Positions 10,578 to 19,075 of a stretch of 64,000 nucleotides of DNA are shown here, in pieces. Source of the DNA: Actinophytocola xinjiangensis (lineage in GTDB: Bacteria > Actinomycetota > Actinomycetes > Mycobacteriales > Pseudonocardiaceae). Numbering within the stretch: the first letter of the stretch is position 1; every line of letters begins with the position of its first letter. The position numbers and the translations under genes were made by a program. The stretch covers positions 124,001 through 188,000 of the forward strand of contig NZ_MSIF01000004.1 in the NCBI RefSeq assembly GCF_001921215.1, written 5' to 3'. Below the pieces are notes generated by a model. The model had not been told where the DNA came from and made no database searches. It saw only the letters and a list, made by a program, of their open reading frames with translations.

Positions 10578-11323
10578 CCGTCGCCCGCGCCATCACCTAC
10601 CAGCTGCCCGGCGAGCGCCTGCGCTACGTCGGCGACACGGCCAACGGGCCCTACGGCCCGTTGCCGATCGCCGAGGTTCGGCGCCACGCGCTGGCGGTGG
10701 CCGACGACCTGGTGGCCGGTGGGGTGAAGATGCTGGTCCTGGCCTGCAACACGGCCTCGGCGGCGTGTCTGCGCGACGCCAGGGAGCGCTACGACATCCC
10801 GGTGGTGGAGGTCGTGGTGCCGGCGGTGCGCCGGGCGGTGGCCAGCACCCGCAGCGGGCGGGTGGGGGTGATCGGCACGGCCGGCACGGTCCGGTCGCGC
10901 GCCTACGACGACGCCTTCGCCGCCGCTCCGCACATCGAGCTGACGAGCGCGGCGTGTCCCCGGTTCGTGGACTTCGTGGAGCGGGGGATCACCTCGGGGC
11001 GCCAGATCCTGGGCCTGGCCCAGGCCTACCTGGAGCCGCTCCAGCAGGCCGACGTGGACACGGTCGTGCTGGGCTGCACCCACTACCCGCTGCTGGCCGG
11101 GGTGATCCAGATCGTCATGGGCAACGACGTGACGTTGGTGTCCAGCGCGGAGGAGACCGCCAACGACGTCGTGCGGGTGCTGACCGAGCAGGATCTGTTG
11201 GCGGACAACGTGGAGCCGCACCACGCGCTGATCGCCACCGGGCCGGCCGAGCCGTTCGCCAGGCTCGCCAGACGGTTCCTGGGGCCGGGTCTGGGCGCGT
11301 TCGCGCCGGTCGGTCTCACCTGA
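10517..11323 (+). CDS. murI: glutamate racemase
   Basis: The enzyme makes D-glutamate for peptidoglycan. The protein has 268 residues from GTG 10517 ([19 protein letters not shown]). The two catalytic Cys are in [11 protein letters not shown] and [11 protein letters not shown], and the Asp is in [10 protein letters not shown]. The chosen start places the gene 61 nt inside the rhomboid gene in another frame. A longer in-frame extension to 10472 adds residues unlike the family. The order rhomboid-murI-MBL-rph-rdgB is the mycobacterial one. Confidence 0.94.
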   Translation: MDRLAREQEIGVFDSGVGGLTVARAITYQLPGERLRYVGDTANGPYGPLPIAEVRRHALAVADDLVAGGVKMLVLACNTASAACLRDARERYDIPVVEVVVPAVRRAVASTRSGRVGVIGTAGTVRSRAYDDAFAAAPHIELTSAACPRFVDFVERGITSGRQILGLAQAYLEPLQQADVDTVVLGCTHYPLLAGVIQIVMGNDVTLVSSAEETANDVVRVLTEQDLLADNVEPHHALIATGPAEPFARLARRFLGPGLGAFAPVGLT

Positions 11324-11362
11324 CACAGACGGGAAGTGGGCCGATATGCCAGAGTGTGCCGC

Positions 11363-12130
11363 GTGAAGCTGTTCGTCCTGGGCTGCTCAGGCAGCGCCCC
11401 GGGGCCGCGCGCCCCCGCGTCCGGTTATCTGCTGGAGGCCGACGACTTCCTGCTCGGTGTCGACCTCGGCAACGGCACGCTGGCCGAGTTGCAGGCCCGG
11501 CGTGACCCGTTCGACCTGGACGCGTTGGTGTTCTCTCACCTGCACCCTGACCACTGCGCGGACTTCTCCGCGTTGACGGTCCTGCGCCGCTACCACCCGG
11601 CGCCGACCAGGGATCCTCGGGTGCACCGGCTGCCGGTGTTCGCGCCGGCCGAGGCGCCGTCGCGGTTCGTCGCCGCCTACTGCCCGGACGAGGCGGACCG
11701 GGCGGTGACCGACCTGTCCGACGTGTTCGACTTCCGCCGGATCGAGCGGTCCGTGCGCATCGGACCGTTCGCGGTGGACGTCGTGACGGCGGCACATCCT
11801 TGTGAGGCCTACAGTTTCCGCATCGTCCACAACGGACGGTCGCTGGTCTACACCGGGGACACCGGCCCGTCGCCCGCGTTGGACGAGCTGGCCGCCGGCG
11901 CCGACGTGCTGCTGGCCGAGGCCTCCTGGACCGACGCGGCGGACCGGCCGGCGGACCTGCACCTGTCAGGCACCCAGGCCGGCCGCCTGGCCGCCACCGC
12001 CGGGGTGGGCCGGCTGCTGGTGACCCACGTCCCGCCGTGGACCGACCGCGACGCCGTCCTGGCCGAGGCCCGCGCCGAGTTCACCGGACCGGCCGAACTG
12101 GTCGTCCAGGGCGGCTCCTACGAGGTGTGA
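11363..12130 (+). CDS. metallo-beta-lactamase-fold hydrolase (Rv1339-like)
   Basis: The 255-residue soluble protein starts at GTG 11363 (VKLFVLGCSGSAPGPRAPAS). It carries the HxHxDH zinc motif as SHLHPDHCADF, further ligands in VYTGDTGPSP (Asp) and in LVTHVPPW (His), and the LGCSGSAPG start common to RNase Z-like phosphodiesterases. It occupies the place of Rv1339, which has been reported to hydrolyse cyclic AMP. That activity is a reasonable inference by homology and synteny only. Its last 165 nt are antisense to the 3' end of the next gene. Confidence 0.85.
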   Translation: MKLFVLGCSGSAPGPRAPASGYLLEADDFLLGVDLGNGTLAELQARRDPFDLDALVFSHLHPDHCADFSALTVLRRYHPAPTRDPRVHRLPVFAPAEAPSRFVAAYCPDEADRAVTDLSDVFDFRRIERSVRIGPFAVDVVTAAHPCEAYSFRIVHNGRSLVYTGDTGPSPALDELAAGADVLLAEASWTDAADRPADLHLSGTQAGRLAATAGVGRLLVTHVPPWTDRDAVLAEARAEFTGPAELVVQGGSYEV

Positions 12131-13108
12131 CCTGCGCAGACCCAGCCAGGTGGCGAACCCGGCGGGGATGATCAGCCAGCAGGAGAGCAGCCGGTAGACC
12201 AGCACGGTCGCCGCCGCCGGGGCCTCGCCGGCGCCGGCGGCGACCAGGCCGGTGAGCAGGCTCAGTTCGATGACGCCGATGCCGCCGGGGGTGAGCGGGA
12301 CCTGCCGGACGAGCTGCACGGTCAGGTAGACGGCACCGAGGGTGACCGGGTCCAGGGGCAGGTGGAAGGCGCGGGCGGCGGCGTAGAGGCAGAGCAGGTC
12401 GGCCAGCCAGTTGGCCAGGGCCGCGCCGGTGGCCGGCGCCCAGTGCCGGGCGGGGACCGCGCGGGCGCGTTCGACGGCGTCCAGGACCGGCCCGAGGACC
12501 CGGTGGCGGCGCGCCGGCCGCCGCCGGACCGGGCGCAGGGCCGCGCCAGAACGCCAGGCCAGCAGGCCGACGAAGCTCAGCATGGCCAGCGCCAGCATGA
12601 CGGTGACCCTGGTCAGCACCGGGTGCTGGTTCCAGGCCTGGTTGAGCTGGATCACGGCGGCGGCCAGCGCGCCGGTGAGGTAGAGCAGGGCGAGGGCGGC
12701 GACCGAGAGCAGCCCGGAGAGCACCATCACGGTGGCGGCGGTGTGCCGGCTGGCGCCGCTGACCCGGAACTGGCGGAAGGCGTAGGCGGCCGAGAGGGCC
12801 GAGCCGCCGGGCAGGCTGATGGCGATGGCCGAGCGGGTGTAGGCGAGGGCGAGCGCGCGGTGGCGGGTCAGCCGGACACCGAAGGCGGTGAGCAGCCGGC
12901 GCTGCTGGCGGGCGAACATGGCCAGCGACAGGACCTCGGCGGCCAGGGCGACGGCGAGCCAGGTGGGGTCGGCGGCGCCGAGGGCGTCGGTGATCTCGGT
13001 GACGCCGGGCAGCCGGTCACGCAGGCCCAGCCAGGCGATGATCAGCAACGCGACCACCGCGACGGCCTTGAGCGGGGTCAGTAGTCGGTGTGCACCATGC
13101 CTGCCCAT
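11966..13108 (-). CDS. flippase-like / lysylphosphatidylglycerol synthase TM-type membrane protein
   Basis: The protein has 380 residues with about eight membrane segments and the YTRSAIAISLPGGSALSAAYAF and VPLTPGGIGVIE signatures of the UPF0104/flippase-like group (the N-terminal half of MprF). No lysyl-transferase domain is present, so a lipid or glycolipid flippase role is the likely reading. The last 50 or so residues (after WLGLRRSH) are low-complexity and are encoded wholly antisense to the MBL gene, so the functional protein may end near 12130. It lies convergent to the MBL gene and divergent from rph. Confidence 0.8.
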   Translation of the reverse strand: MGRHGAHRLLTPLKAVAVVALLIIAWLGLRDRLPGVTEITDALGAADPTWLAVALAAEVLSLAMFARQQRRLLTAFGVRLTRHRALALAYTRSAIAISLPGGSALSAAYAFRQFRVSGASRHTAATVMVLSGLLSVAALALLYLTGALAAAVIQLNQAWNQHPVLTRVTVMLALAMLSFVGLLAWRSGAALRPVRRRPARRHRVLGPVLDAVERARAVPARHWAPATGAALANWLADLLCLYAAARAFHLPLDPVTLGAVYLTVQLVRQVPLTPGGIGVIELSLLTGLVAAGAGEAPAAATVLVYRLLSCWLIIPAGFATWLGLRRSHLVGAALDDQFGRSGELGAGLGQDGVAVGPRRDVGHQQPAHPGGGGQAAGLGA

Positions 13109-13198
13109 GACCCCCTCCGAATTTCATCGCATGATGAACTCTCCTCCTCCCCGCCGGTCCCGTCAATGCGGGACCGACCACAGTCGTAGGGTGACCCG

Positions 13199-13954
13199 GT
13201 GGCACGAAGCGATGGCAGGAACGACGAGCAACTCAGGGACATCAAGCTCACCCGGGGCTTCCAGGAATGGCCGGCCGGTTCGGTGCTGGTCGAGTTCGGC
13301 AAGACCAGGGTGTTGTGCGCGGCGAGCGTGACCGAGGGGGTTCCGCGCTGGCGCAAGGGTTCCGGCCTCGGCTGGGTCACCGCCGAGTACGCGATGCTGC
13401 CGTCCTCGACCAACACCCGAAGCGACCGCGAGTCGATCAAGGGCCGGGTCGGCGGCCGCACGCACGAGATCAGCCGCCTGATCGGCCGCTCACTGCGCGC
13501 CTGCATCGACCTGGCGGCACTGGGCGAGAACACGATCGTGATCGACTGCGACGTCGTCCAGGCCGACGGCGGCACCCGGACCGCGGCCATCACCGGCGGC
13601 TACGTCGCCCTGGCCGACGCCGTGACCTGGCTCGGCGCGGCCGGCCGCCTCGCCGACCCGCAACCGTTGTCCTGCGCGGTGTCCGCGATCAGCGTCGGCG
13701 TCGTCGACGGCCGGGTCCGCCTCGACCTCCCCTACGAGGAGGACGCCCGCGCCGAGGTAGACATGAACGTCGTGGCGACCGACGCCGGCACGATCATCGA
13801 GGTCCAGGGCACCGGCGAGGGCGCGACGTTCACCCGGTCCACACTGGACAAGATGCTGGACCTGGCCCTGGCCGGCTGCGCCGAGATCAACACCCGGCAG
13901 GCCCAGGCCCTCGCCGAGCCGTACCCCGGCACACTCCCGGAGCCGCGACCGTGA
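13199..13954 (+). CDS. rph: ribonuclease PH
   Basis: This phosphorolytic 3'-5' exoribonuclease trims tRNA 3' ends. It has 251 residues from GTG 13199 ([21 protein letters not shown]). Family marks include [17 protein letters not shown], the [21 protein letters not shown] block with the RNA- and phosphate-binding arginines, and [14 protein letters not shown] with its catalytic Asp. It overlaps rdgB by 4 nt. Confidence 0.95.
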   Translation: MARSDGRNDEQLRDIKLTRGFQEWPAGSVLVEFGKTRVLCAASVTEGVPRWRKGSGLGWVTAEYAMLPSSTNTRSDRESIKGRVGGRTHEISRLIGRSLRACIDLAALGENTIVIDCDVVQADGGTRTAAITGGYVALADAVTWLGAAGRLADPQPLSCAVSAISVGVVDGRVRLDLPYEEDARAEVDMNVVATDAGTIIEVQGTGEGATFTRSTLDKMLDLALAGCAEINTRQAQALAEPYPGTLPEPRP

Positions 13955-14550
13955 CCCAACTCCTGCTGGCCAGCCGCAACGCCAAGAAACTCGCCGAGCT
14001 CAGAAGGATCCTGGCGGGCGCCGGTGTCGAGGTCCTGGGCCTCGACGAGGTGGCGCCCTACCCGGAGTCCCCCGAGACCGGCGCCACCTTCGAGGACAAC
14101 GCCGTGGCCAAGGCCCGCGAGGCGGTCGCGGCCACCGGTCTCCCCTCGGTGGCCGACGACTCGGGTATCTCCGTGGACGCGCTCAACGGCATGCCCGGCG
14201 TCCTGTCGGCCCGCTGGGCCGGGCGCGCGAAGAACGACGCGGCGAACCTCAACCTGGTCCTGGAACAGTTGACCGACATCCCCGACGAGCGGCGAACGGC
14301 CCGTTTCGTCTGCGCGACGGCGCTGGTCCTGCCGGACACCACGGAGATCATCGTCCGGGGAGAGTGGCCCGGCTCGCTGGTCCGCGGACCCCGGGGCACC
14401 AACGGTTTCGGCTACGACCCGATCTTCCTGCCCGACGGGGAGACCAGGACCTCCGCCGAACTGACCGCGGCCGAGAAGGACGCGGTCTCCCACCGGGGAC
14501 GGGCCCTACGTCTGCTCCTGCCGCACCTCAAGGCCCTCTCCCACGCCTGA
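13951..14550 (+). CDS. rdgB: XTP/dITP diphosphatase (RdgB/HAM1)
   Basis: The enzyme removes non-canonical purine triphosphates from the nucleotide pool. It has 199 residues from GTG 13951, which overlaps the rph stop (GTGA). Signature segments are [37 protein letters not shown] and [15 protein letters not shown], with SHRGRALR at the end. Length and order after rph are typical of actinobacteria (Rv1341). It converges on the SRPBCC gene with only 10 nt between stops. Confidence 0.95.
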   Translation: MTQLLLASRNAKKLAELRRILAGAGVEVLGLDEVAPYPESPETGATFEDNAVAKAREAVAATGLPSVADDSGISVDALNGMPGVLSARWAGRAKNDAANLNLVLEQLTDIPDERRTARFVCATALVLPDTTEIIVRGEWPGSLVRGPRGTNGFGYDPIFLPDGETRTSAELTAAEKDAVSHRGRALRLLLPHLKALSHA

Positions 14551-14560
14551 GGGCGATCCG

Positions 14561-15178
14561 TCAGCTCTCGCCCGGTGCGAACTGGGCCAGTGACGCCTGC
14601 CGTGCCGCCGCGATCTCCTCGGACCCGGCCGTTCCCGAACCGTCCACGACCGATGTCCACTCCTCCACCGACTGGCGGGAGAACTCGATCGCCTCCGGGG
14701 ACATCGCGGCGGCCTGCGGGTCGTCGGTGAACACGCCGTCGACGAACAGGGCCAGCCCCAGGAAGGCCCCGTCCCAGCCGGGCCCGACGTACAGCGCGCC
14801 CGCGCCGCTGCCGGCCATGGCGATCGGCACGGTGTGTTCGAGTTCCAGGCGGGTGCCCTCGCCGTCGGCGGTCAGGCGCAGTTCGACCACGCTGGTCGGG
14901 CCGCCGAAGGTGACGCGCAGCAGGGTGGGCGGCTCGCAGGTCAGGATCTGTCCGCCGGCGTTGCCCTCCAGTTGGAAGTTCCCGCCTGCCCGCAGGTCGC
15001 CGCTGACCGGGTAGAACCACCGGCGGATCCGCTCGGGGTCGGTCATCGCGCTCCACAGGTCCTCGGCCGAGGTGTCGTAGGTGCGGGCCAGCAGCACGCC
15101 CACCTCCTCGCCGTCCTCGGCCGGGCGCGTGCCGACCTCCCGGTGGATGGCCTTGAGCTGGCCGGCGATATCGAGCAT
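14561..15178 (-). CDS. SRPBCC (AHSA1-type) domain protein
   Basis: The 205-residue protein has one START-like/AHSA1 domain: LARTYDTSAEDLWSAMTDPERIRRWFYP is the classic entry, followed by GGNFQLEGNAGGQIL and LRLTADGEGTRLELEHT. The ATG at 15178 is preferred because AGGAAGGA lies 10 nt upstream; an in-frame start at 15244 would run through the AT-rich promoter. Members bind hydrophobic ligands or act as Hsp90 co-chaperones. In actinobacteria they are often paired with an ArsR repressor, which is absent here. Confidence 0.85.
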   Translation of the reverse strand: MLDIAGQLKAIHREVGTRPAEDGEEVGVLLARTYDTSAEDLWSAMTDPERIRRWFYPVSGDLRAGGNFQLEGNAGGQILTCEPPTLLRVTFGGPTSVVELRLTADGEGTRLELEHTVPIAMAGSGAGALYVGPGWDGAFLGLALFVDGVFTDDPQAAAMSPEAIEFSRQSVEEWTSVVDGSGTAGSEEIAAARQASLAQFAPGES

Positions 15179-15230
15179 CTCGTCGAGTCCTTCCTCGGTG
15201 TCGTGGACCGCGACAGTGTGACAGCGACTG

Positions 15231-15240
15231 CTTATATAAG
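15231..15240. promoter_or_regulatory. AT-rich palindrome upstream of the SRPBCC gene
   Basis: A perfect 10-bp palindrome (CTTATATAAG) lies inside a 30-bp AT-rich island, between the upstream lipoprotein gene's stop and the SRPBCC start. On the minus strand a TTGACT hexamer abuts it, so it probably is part of the promoter and may be a repressor site. ArsR-type repressors use such sites. The reading is from composition and symmetry only. Confidence 0.4.
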
Positions 15241-15247
15241 TCAATAT

Positions 15248-16126
15248 TTAAATGCCGGGGAGGTGCCCGTGCAGCGCGGCCGCCGCCGAGGTCACCGCCC
15301 GCGCCGAGTCCGACCACCGCGCCGCCCTCGGGTGCTCGGTCAGCAACACGACGATGTAGCGCCACTGCGGCCCGGCCAACCCGGTGCTGTGCAGCACCTC
15401 GGTCGTGTCGTTGTTGCCCCAGCCCTGCTTGACCGCCCACGGCGAGGCCAGCCCGTCCGGAATCCCGAAGTGCTGGTCGAACCCGTCGGCCGCGACCCGG
15501 GGCGTCCGCGCCAGGGCGTCGACGATCAGGTCCCGGTCGGCGGCCGGCAGGCGCAGCACGTGGTCGTAGACGCGCGCGACATCGGCCGGGGTGAGCAGGG
15601 TTTCGCCCCACCGTCCGGGATCATCCGGCGGCTCGGTGCCGGTCAGACCGATGGCGGCGCTGGTTCGGCGCACGATGTCCGGGCCGCCGCCGCTCATCCA
15701 GAACGCGCTCGCCAGCATGTCGTCGCTGAGGGTGAGCATCGTGGCCAGCCGCTCGCGGTCCTGCTCATCCGCGTCACGTTCGACGGCATCGATCGCGATC
15801 AACAGCTTGACCAGCGACGCCGACCGGAACTGGCGGTCGCTGTCGATGGCCAACGGCAACGTGCCGGTCACCCGGTCGACGACCACGGCACCGAGCACCG
15901 TGTCCGGCTCCGCGTCGACCGCCGCCCGGCGCACCGCCTCCGGGTCGATCGACCCGGGTCTCGACCCCGCCCCCGTCGGTTGCGCCCCGGTCGGTTCCGC
16001 CGGCGCGGTCCACCCGGGTACGGGCTCCAGTACGACAGGTCCGCTCCCGGAAGCGACTCCACAGGAAACGGTGAGGCACAGCGGAACGACGATCAGCGAC
16101 AGGCGGGTGAAAATACGCATGCCCAT
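15248..16126 (-). CDS. secreted class A beta-lactamase-like serine hydrolase (lipoprotein)
   Basis: The 292-residue protein starts at ATG 16126 (a second ATG lies at 16120). A lipoprotein signal precedes the lipobox LTVSC at about residues 19-23, so the protein is likely anchored on the outer face of the membrane. The catalytic SxxK is SASLVK, an SDD stands where SDN is usual (LTLSDDML), and VKQGWG takes the place of KTG. These are the marks of a beta-lactamase or DD-peptidase-like fold. Whether it attacks beta-lactams cannot be judged, because no omega-loop ExxxN is clearly seen. Confidence 0.75.
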   Translation of the reverse strand: MGMRIFTRLSLIVVPLCLTVSCGVASGSGPVVLEPVPGWTAPAEPTGAQPTGAGSRPGSIDPEAVRRAAVDAEPDTVLGAVVVDRVTGTLPLAIDSDRQFRSASLVKLLIAIDAVERDADEQDRERLATMLTLSDDMLASAFWMSGGGPDIVRRTSAAIGLTGTEPPDDPGRWGETLLTPADVARVYDHVLRLPAADRDLIVDALARTPRVAADGFDQHFGIPDGLASPWAVKQGWGNNDTTEVLHSTGLAGPQWRYIVVLLTEHPRAARWSDSARAVTSAAAALHGHLPGI

Positions 16127-16250
16127 AACCACGCCAACTCGCGGAGCGAAGTTGGCCGGCCAGGGCGGCAACTTCCCGGGCGCCCGTGACGTACTCCGAA
16201 ACCCTGGGTCGGGTTGCCGTCAGGTCGTCACTGCGACCAGGTCGTGATGG

Positions 16251-16724
16251 TCAGACCTTCAGATCCCGGCGAAGTTTCGCCACGTGTCCGGTCGCTCGCA
16301 CGTTGTACATCGCCTCGGCGATCGTGCCGTCCGGATCGACGACGAACGTCGAACGGATCACACCGGTGACCGTGCGGCCGTAGTTCTGCTTCTCGCCGTA
16401 GGCGCCCCACGCGATCATCACCTCGCGGCTCTCGTCGGACAGCAGCGGGAAGGTCAGACCCTCCTCGGCGGTGAACTTCGCGAGCTTGGCCGGCTTGTCC
16501 GGCGAAATACCGACCACGGCGAACCCGGCGTCGTTGAGCTCGGCCAGGTTGTCCCGGAAGTCGCAGGCCTGCTTGGTGCAGCCCGGCGTGCCCGCGGCCG
16601 GGTAGAAGTAGACGACGAGGTGCCGGCCGCGGAAATCGGCGAGCGAGACCTCGGCGCCGGTGCTGTCCGGGAGACGGAAGTCCGGGGCGGGATCACCCAC
16701 GGCGAGCCGTTGCTGGTTGGTCAT
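16251..16724 (-). CDS. bcp: thiol peroxidase Bcp (peroxiredoxin Q)
   Basis: This thioredoxin-dependent peroxidase of 157 residues starts at ATG 16724. The peroxidatic Cys is in TPGCTKQACDFRD, and the second Cys five residues on marks the atypical 2-Cys Bcp subgroup. VVYFYPAAGTPGC and the FPLLSD segment confirm the family. It detoxifies hydrogen and organic peroxides in the cytoplasm. The neighbouring lipoprotein gene is on the same strand 33 nt upstream. Confidence 0.93.
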   Translation of the reverse strand: MTNQQRLAVGDPAPDFRLPDSTGAEVSLADFRGRHLVVYFYPAAGTPGCTKQACDFRDNLAELNDAGFAVVGISPDKPAKLAKFTAEEGLTFPLLSDESREVMIAWGAYGEKQNYGRTVTGVIRSTFVVDPDGTIAEAMYNVRATGHVAKLRRDLKV

Positions 16725-16757
16725 GGCAGGGACGCTATCGCCCCACACCGACGGTGA

Positions 16758-17282
16758 TCACACGACGCCGTCGAACAGCAGCACCGGCGCGGAGGACGTG
16801 GCGTCGGCCCGGACCGTGACCCGCAGCCGGCTCCTGGCCTCCGAGGTCGCGAACGCGACCATGATCCGCAGCGAGTCGTTCGGCGCGACCTCCTCGGTGG
16901 CGCCCGACGGACCGTTGTAGCCCTGGGTGGAGTCGATGACCTGCTCGGTCGGCTCACCGTCGGCGGCGGCCGTGAACGACAGGCTCGCCGGCCGATAGGC
17001 GACCGTGCTGTTGTTGTCGACGGTCAGCTCGAAGGCCACCGCGCGCGGCGCCCGGGGGAAGGCGGTGTCGGTGGGGGTGAAGGACTTCGGGGAGGAGACC
17101 GTCAGCACGATGCCGTTGCCGAGCACCTTGCGCGCGCCGTCGGAGGCCCGGTACTCGGAGCGCTCGGCGGCGGCGGTGGGGGACGCGCTGCTCGACGGCG
17201 GGTTCTGTGACGAGTAGCCGATCCCGCATCCGACCAGAACCAGCAGCGCGCACGCGGCGACCGCGAGTCTGGCGATCTGCAC
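16758..17282 (-). CDS. lipoprotein, DUF4352-like
   Basis: The 174-residue protein has a clear lipoprotein signal (MQIARLAVAACALLVLVGCG, lipobox LVGC at about residues 16-19), a Ser/Pro/Ala linker and a beta-rich domain. The stretch VAFELTVDNNSTVAYRPASL resembles the immunoglobulin-like DUF4352 fold of many actinobacterial lipoproteins. It would sit on the outer face of the membrane. The function is unknown. The 177 nt upstream to the next gene hold no other ORF. Confidence 0.75.
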   Translation of the reverse strand: MQIARLAVAACALLVLVGCGIGYSSQNPPSSSASPTAAAERSEYRASDGARKVLGNGIVLTVSSPKSFTPTDTAFPRAPRAVAFELTVDNNSTVAYRPASLSFTAAADGEPTEQVIDSTQGYNGPSGATEEVAPNDSLRIMVAFATSEARSRLRVTVRADATSSAPVLLFDGVV

Positions 17283-17459
17283 GGGGGTACCCCTTCCTGG
17301 GGGAGGTTTGTACGACTGAATGCACTATTCCGTTGGCGCACCTGGTGCACCGTCGATGAAGCGGACCTGGTGTCGTGCCGTGGCCGACCTGTGACCACAG
17401 TGGCACCGAAAGTGATCGGGGACACCCGGTGCGGGGTCAGGCGGCAGCGGGGCGGGTGA

Positions 17460-17636
17460 TCAGGCCGCGAGGGCGAAGAAGAGGACGAACACGGCGACGG
17501 CGACCAGCCAGGTGGCGATCAACCAGCCGAAGTCACGCCACGGCGAGATCGCCTTGTGGTCCTCGTCGGGGACGTACACGCCGCGGGCTTCGAAACGGTC
17601 GACGAGCTTGTCGACCGCATGCCGGGGCGTGCGCAT
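17460..17636 (-). CDS. small single-pass membrane protein, 58 aa
   Basis: The short protein starts at ATG 17636 with a good Shine-Dalgarno (GGAAAGGA) 5 nt upstream. The N-terminal half is charged and soluble (VDKLVDRFEARGVYVPDEDHK), and the C-terminal 22 residues form one membrane helix (WLIATWLVAVAVFVLFFALAA). It follows the sialidase-like gene at 20 nt, so the two are likely cotranscribed. I do not recognise the family. Confidence 0.7.
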   Translation of the reverse strand: MRTPRHAVDKLVDRFEARGVYVPDEDHKAISPWRDFGWLIATWLVAVAVFVLFFALAA

Positions 17637-17656
17637 CGGTGTGTCCTTTCCGGTGA

Positions 17657-18844
17657 TCAGGGGGGTGGGATGGGACCGGTCGCGTAGAAGGCCTTGCAGA
17701 CGCCGTCGACGGTGTCGGTGGCCAGATGCAGGACGCTGGAGCCGTCGGTCGAGGCGAGGACGGCGGGACTGAAGTTGCGGCACGCTTCGTTGTTCGGGTC
17801 GGGGACTTCGACCGGAGCGGGGATCTCCCGCCACGGGCCAGCACCGGCGTGGTCGTTGACCAGGATGGTCTTTCCGTTACCGGGTGCGTGGCTGCCGTCG
17901 CCGTTGACCAGCATCTCGCTGACCAACAGGATCGAGCCGGTCGGACTCACCGTGATGGTCGGCGTGTGACGAGGATACTTCCCGTCCACCGTGCGTACGC
18001 CAGTGCCGACGTCGAGGGGGTTACCGAAGTCCCACCCGTTTCGTGATGTTCGGAAGTACGTGGAGCACAGCGGTTCGTCGAGGTTGCACATCTCGTAGAC
18101 GAGGAAGAACGTGCCGTCGGCGAGCCGGCGCACGCCCGGCATCCCCGGGCGCACGTAGAAGTCCAGGTTCTTCACGGTGTCGACGGGCTCCGACCAGTGC
18201 ACCCCGTCCCGCGAACGCACGCGGACGATCTTCTGGTCGTGGGCGGGTTTGTCGGTCTCGTCGGCGTAGAGGGCGACCAGCCAGCCCTCGGCGTCGACGT
18301 AGACCTCGGGCTCCCAGGCGTTGTACTGGTTGGGCGACACGGCGATGTCCGAGGTGAACGTCCAGGTACGGCCGAGATCGCGACTGTGCCAGAGCCGTTG
18401 CGCGGTGGCCCGCTCCCCGGGTGTCACCCGGTAGCCGGCCGTCGTCGCCCACAGCAGCGTGCCCGCCGGCAGCCGCCCGACCCGCGTCGGCAACTCGTAG
18501 AGCGACCCGCAGCACATGCCCTTCCCGTCCGCCCCGGCGGGATCCGCGATCGTGCCGACGTGGTGGAAAGTGACGCCCCCGTCGACACTTTCGAGAATGA
18601 TCCCCGCCGAGTCCCCGTCGACGACACTGCCGACGCTGGCGAGAACCCGACCGTTGGCCGCGCCGCTGTGCTCCAGCCGGATCACTCTCGGATAGGCGGC
18701 GCCACCCGGGTACAGCAGCTGCCGTTCGGCGCCCGCCGCCGGGCGTTCACCCACCCGTTCGGTCACCGCACCCGCCGGCGTCGCTGTCAGTACCGACCCG
18801 ACGAGCAGCGTCACCAGCAAAAACCGCAATCGTACCCAGATCAT
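17657..18844 (-). CDS. secreted BNR-repeat (sialidase-like) protein
   Basis: The 395-residue protein begins at ATG 18844 with a signal peptide (MIWVRLRFLLVTLLVGSV, cleavage after PAGA). It contains Asp-box repeats of the sialidase/neuraminidase propeller: SVDGGVTF, SRDLGRTWTF and SRDGVHWSE. The sequence HTPTITVSPTGSILLVSE is a fourth blade. This fold occurs in exo-sialidases and other extracellular glycosidases or binding proteins. The catalytic Arg triad cannot be confirmed by eye, so the substrate is unknown. Confidence 0.8.
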   Translation of the reverse strand: MIWVRLRFLLVTLLVGSVLTATPAGAVTERVGERPAAGAERQLLYPGGAAYPRVIRLEHSGAANGRVLASVGSVVDGDSAGIILESVDGGVTFHHVGTIADPAGADGKGMCCGSLYELPTRVGRLPAGTLLWATTAGYRVTPGERATAQRLWHSRDLGRTWTFTSDIAVSPNQYNAWEPEVYVDAEGWLVALYADETDKPAHDQKIVRVRSRDGVHWSEPVDTVKNLDFYVRPGMPGVRRLADGTFFLVYEMCNLDEPLCSTYFRTSRNGWDFGNPLDVGTGVRTVDGKYPRHTPTITVSPTGSILLVSEMLVNGDGSHAPGNGKTILVNDHAGAGPWREIPAPVEVPDPNNEACRNFSPAVLASTDGSSVLHLATDTVDGVCKAFYATGPIPPP

Positions 18845-18962
18845 GCCCCGACCCGCGTTCGTTGGCCACTGCTTGTAGTCGGATCCTAACCACAAGAAGG
18901 ACGATGTCGTGGACCAACCGTGTACCGACCTGGATACCCTGTGCGAGGCGCCGGCGGCGCCC

Positions 18963-19038
18963 GGGGCCGTAGCCCAACGGCAGAGGCACTGGATTTAGGT
19001 TCCAGCCAGTGAGGGTTCGACTCCCTTCGGCCCCACCA
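18963..19038 (+). tRNA. tRNA-Leu(UAG)-like, without long variable arm
   Basis: A 76-nt cloverleaf with encoded CCA was folded by eye. The acceptor is GGGGCCG/CGGCCCC, the D stem has 3 bp (GCC/GGC), and the anticodon stem CTGGA/TCCAG encloses the loop TTTAGGT, giving anticodon UAG (reads CUA and CUG). The variable region is CCAGT and the T arm is GAGGG-TTCGACT-CCCTT; position 73 is A. The D loop (GGCAGA) and the anticodon arm are those of tRNA-Leu, but class II leucine tRNAs have a variable arm of 10 nt or more and this one has 5. It may be functional, a decayed copy or a decoy. Confidence 0.85.
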
Positions 19039-19075
19039 GTTCTGATCAGACAATGGTCAATGGGTCGAGCCGAGC

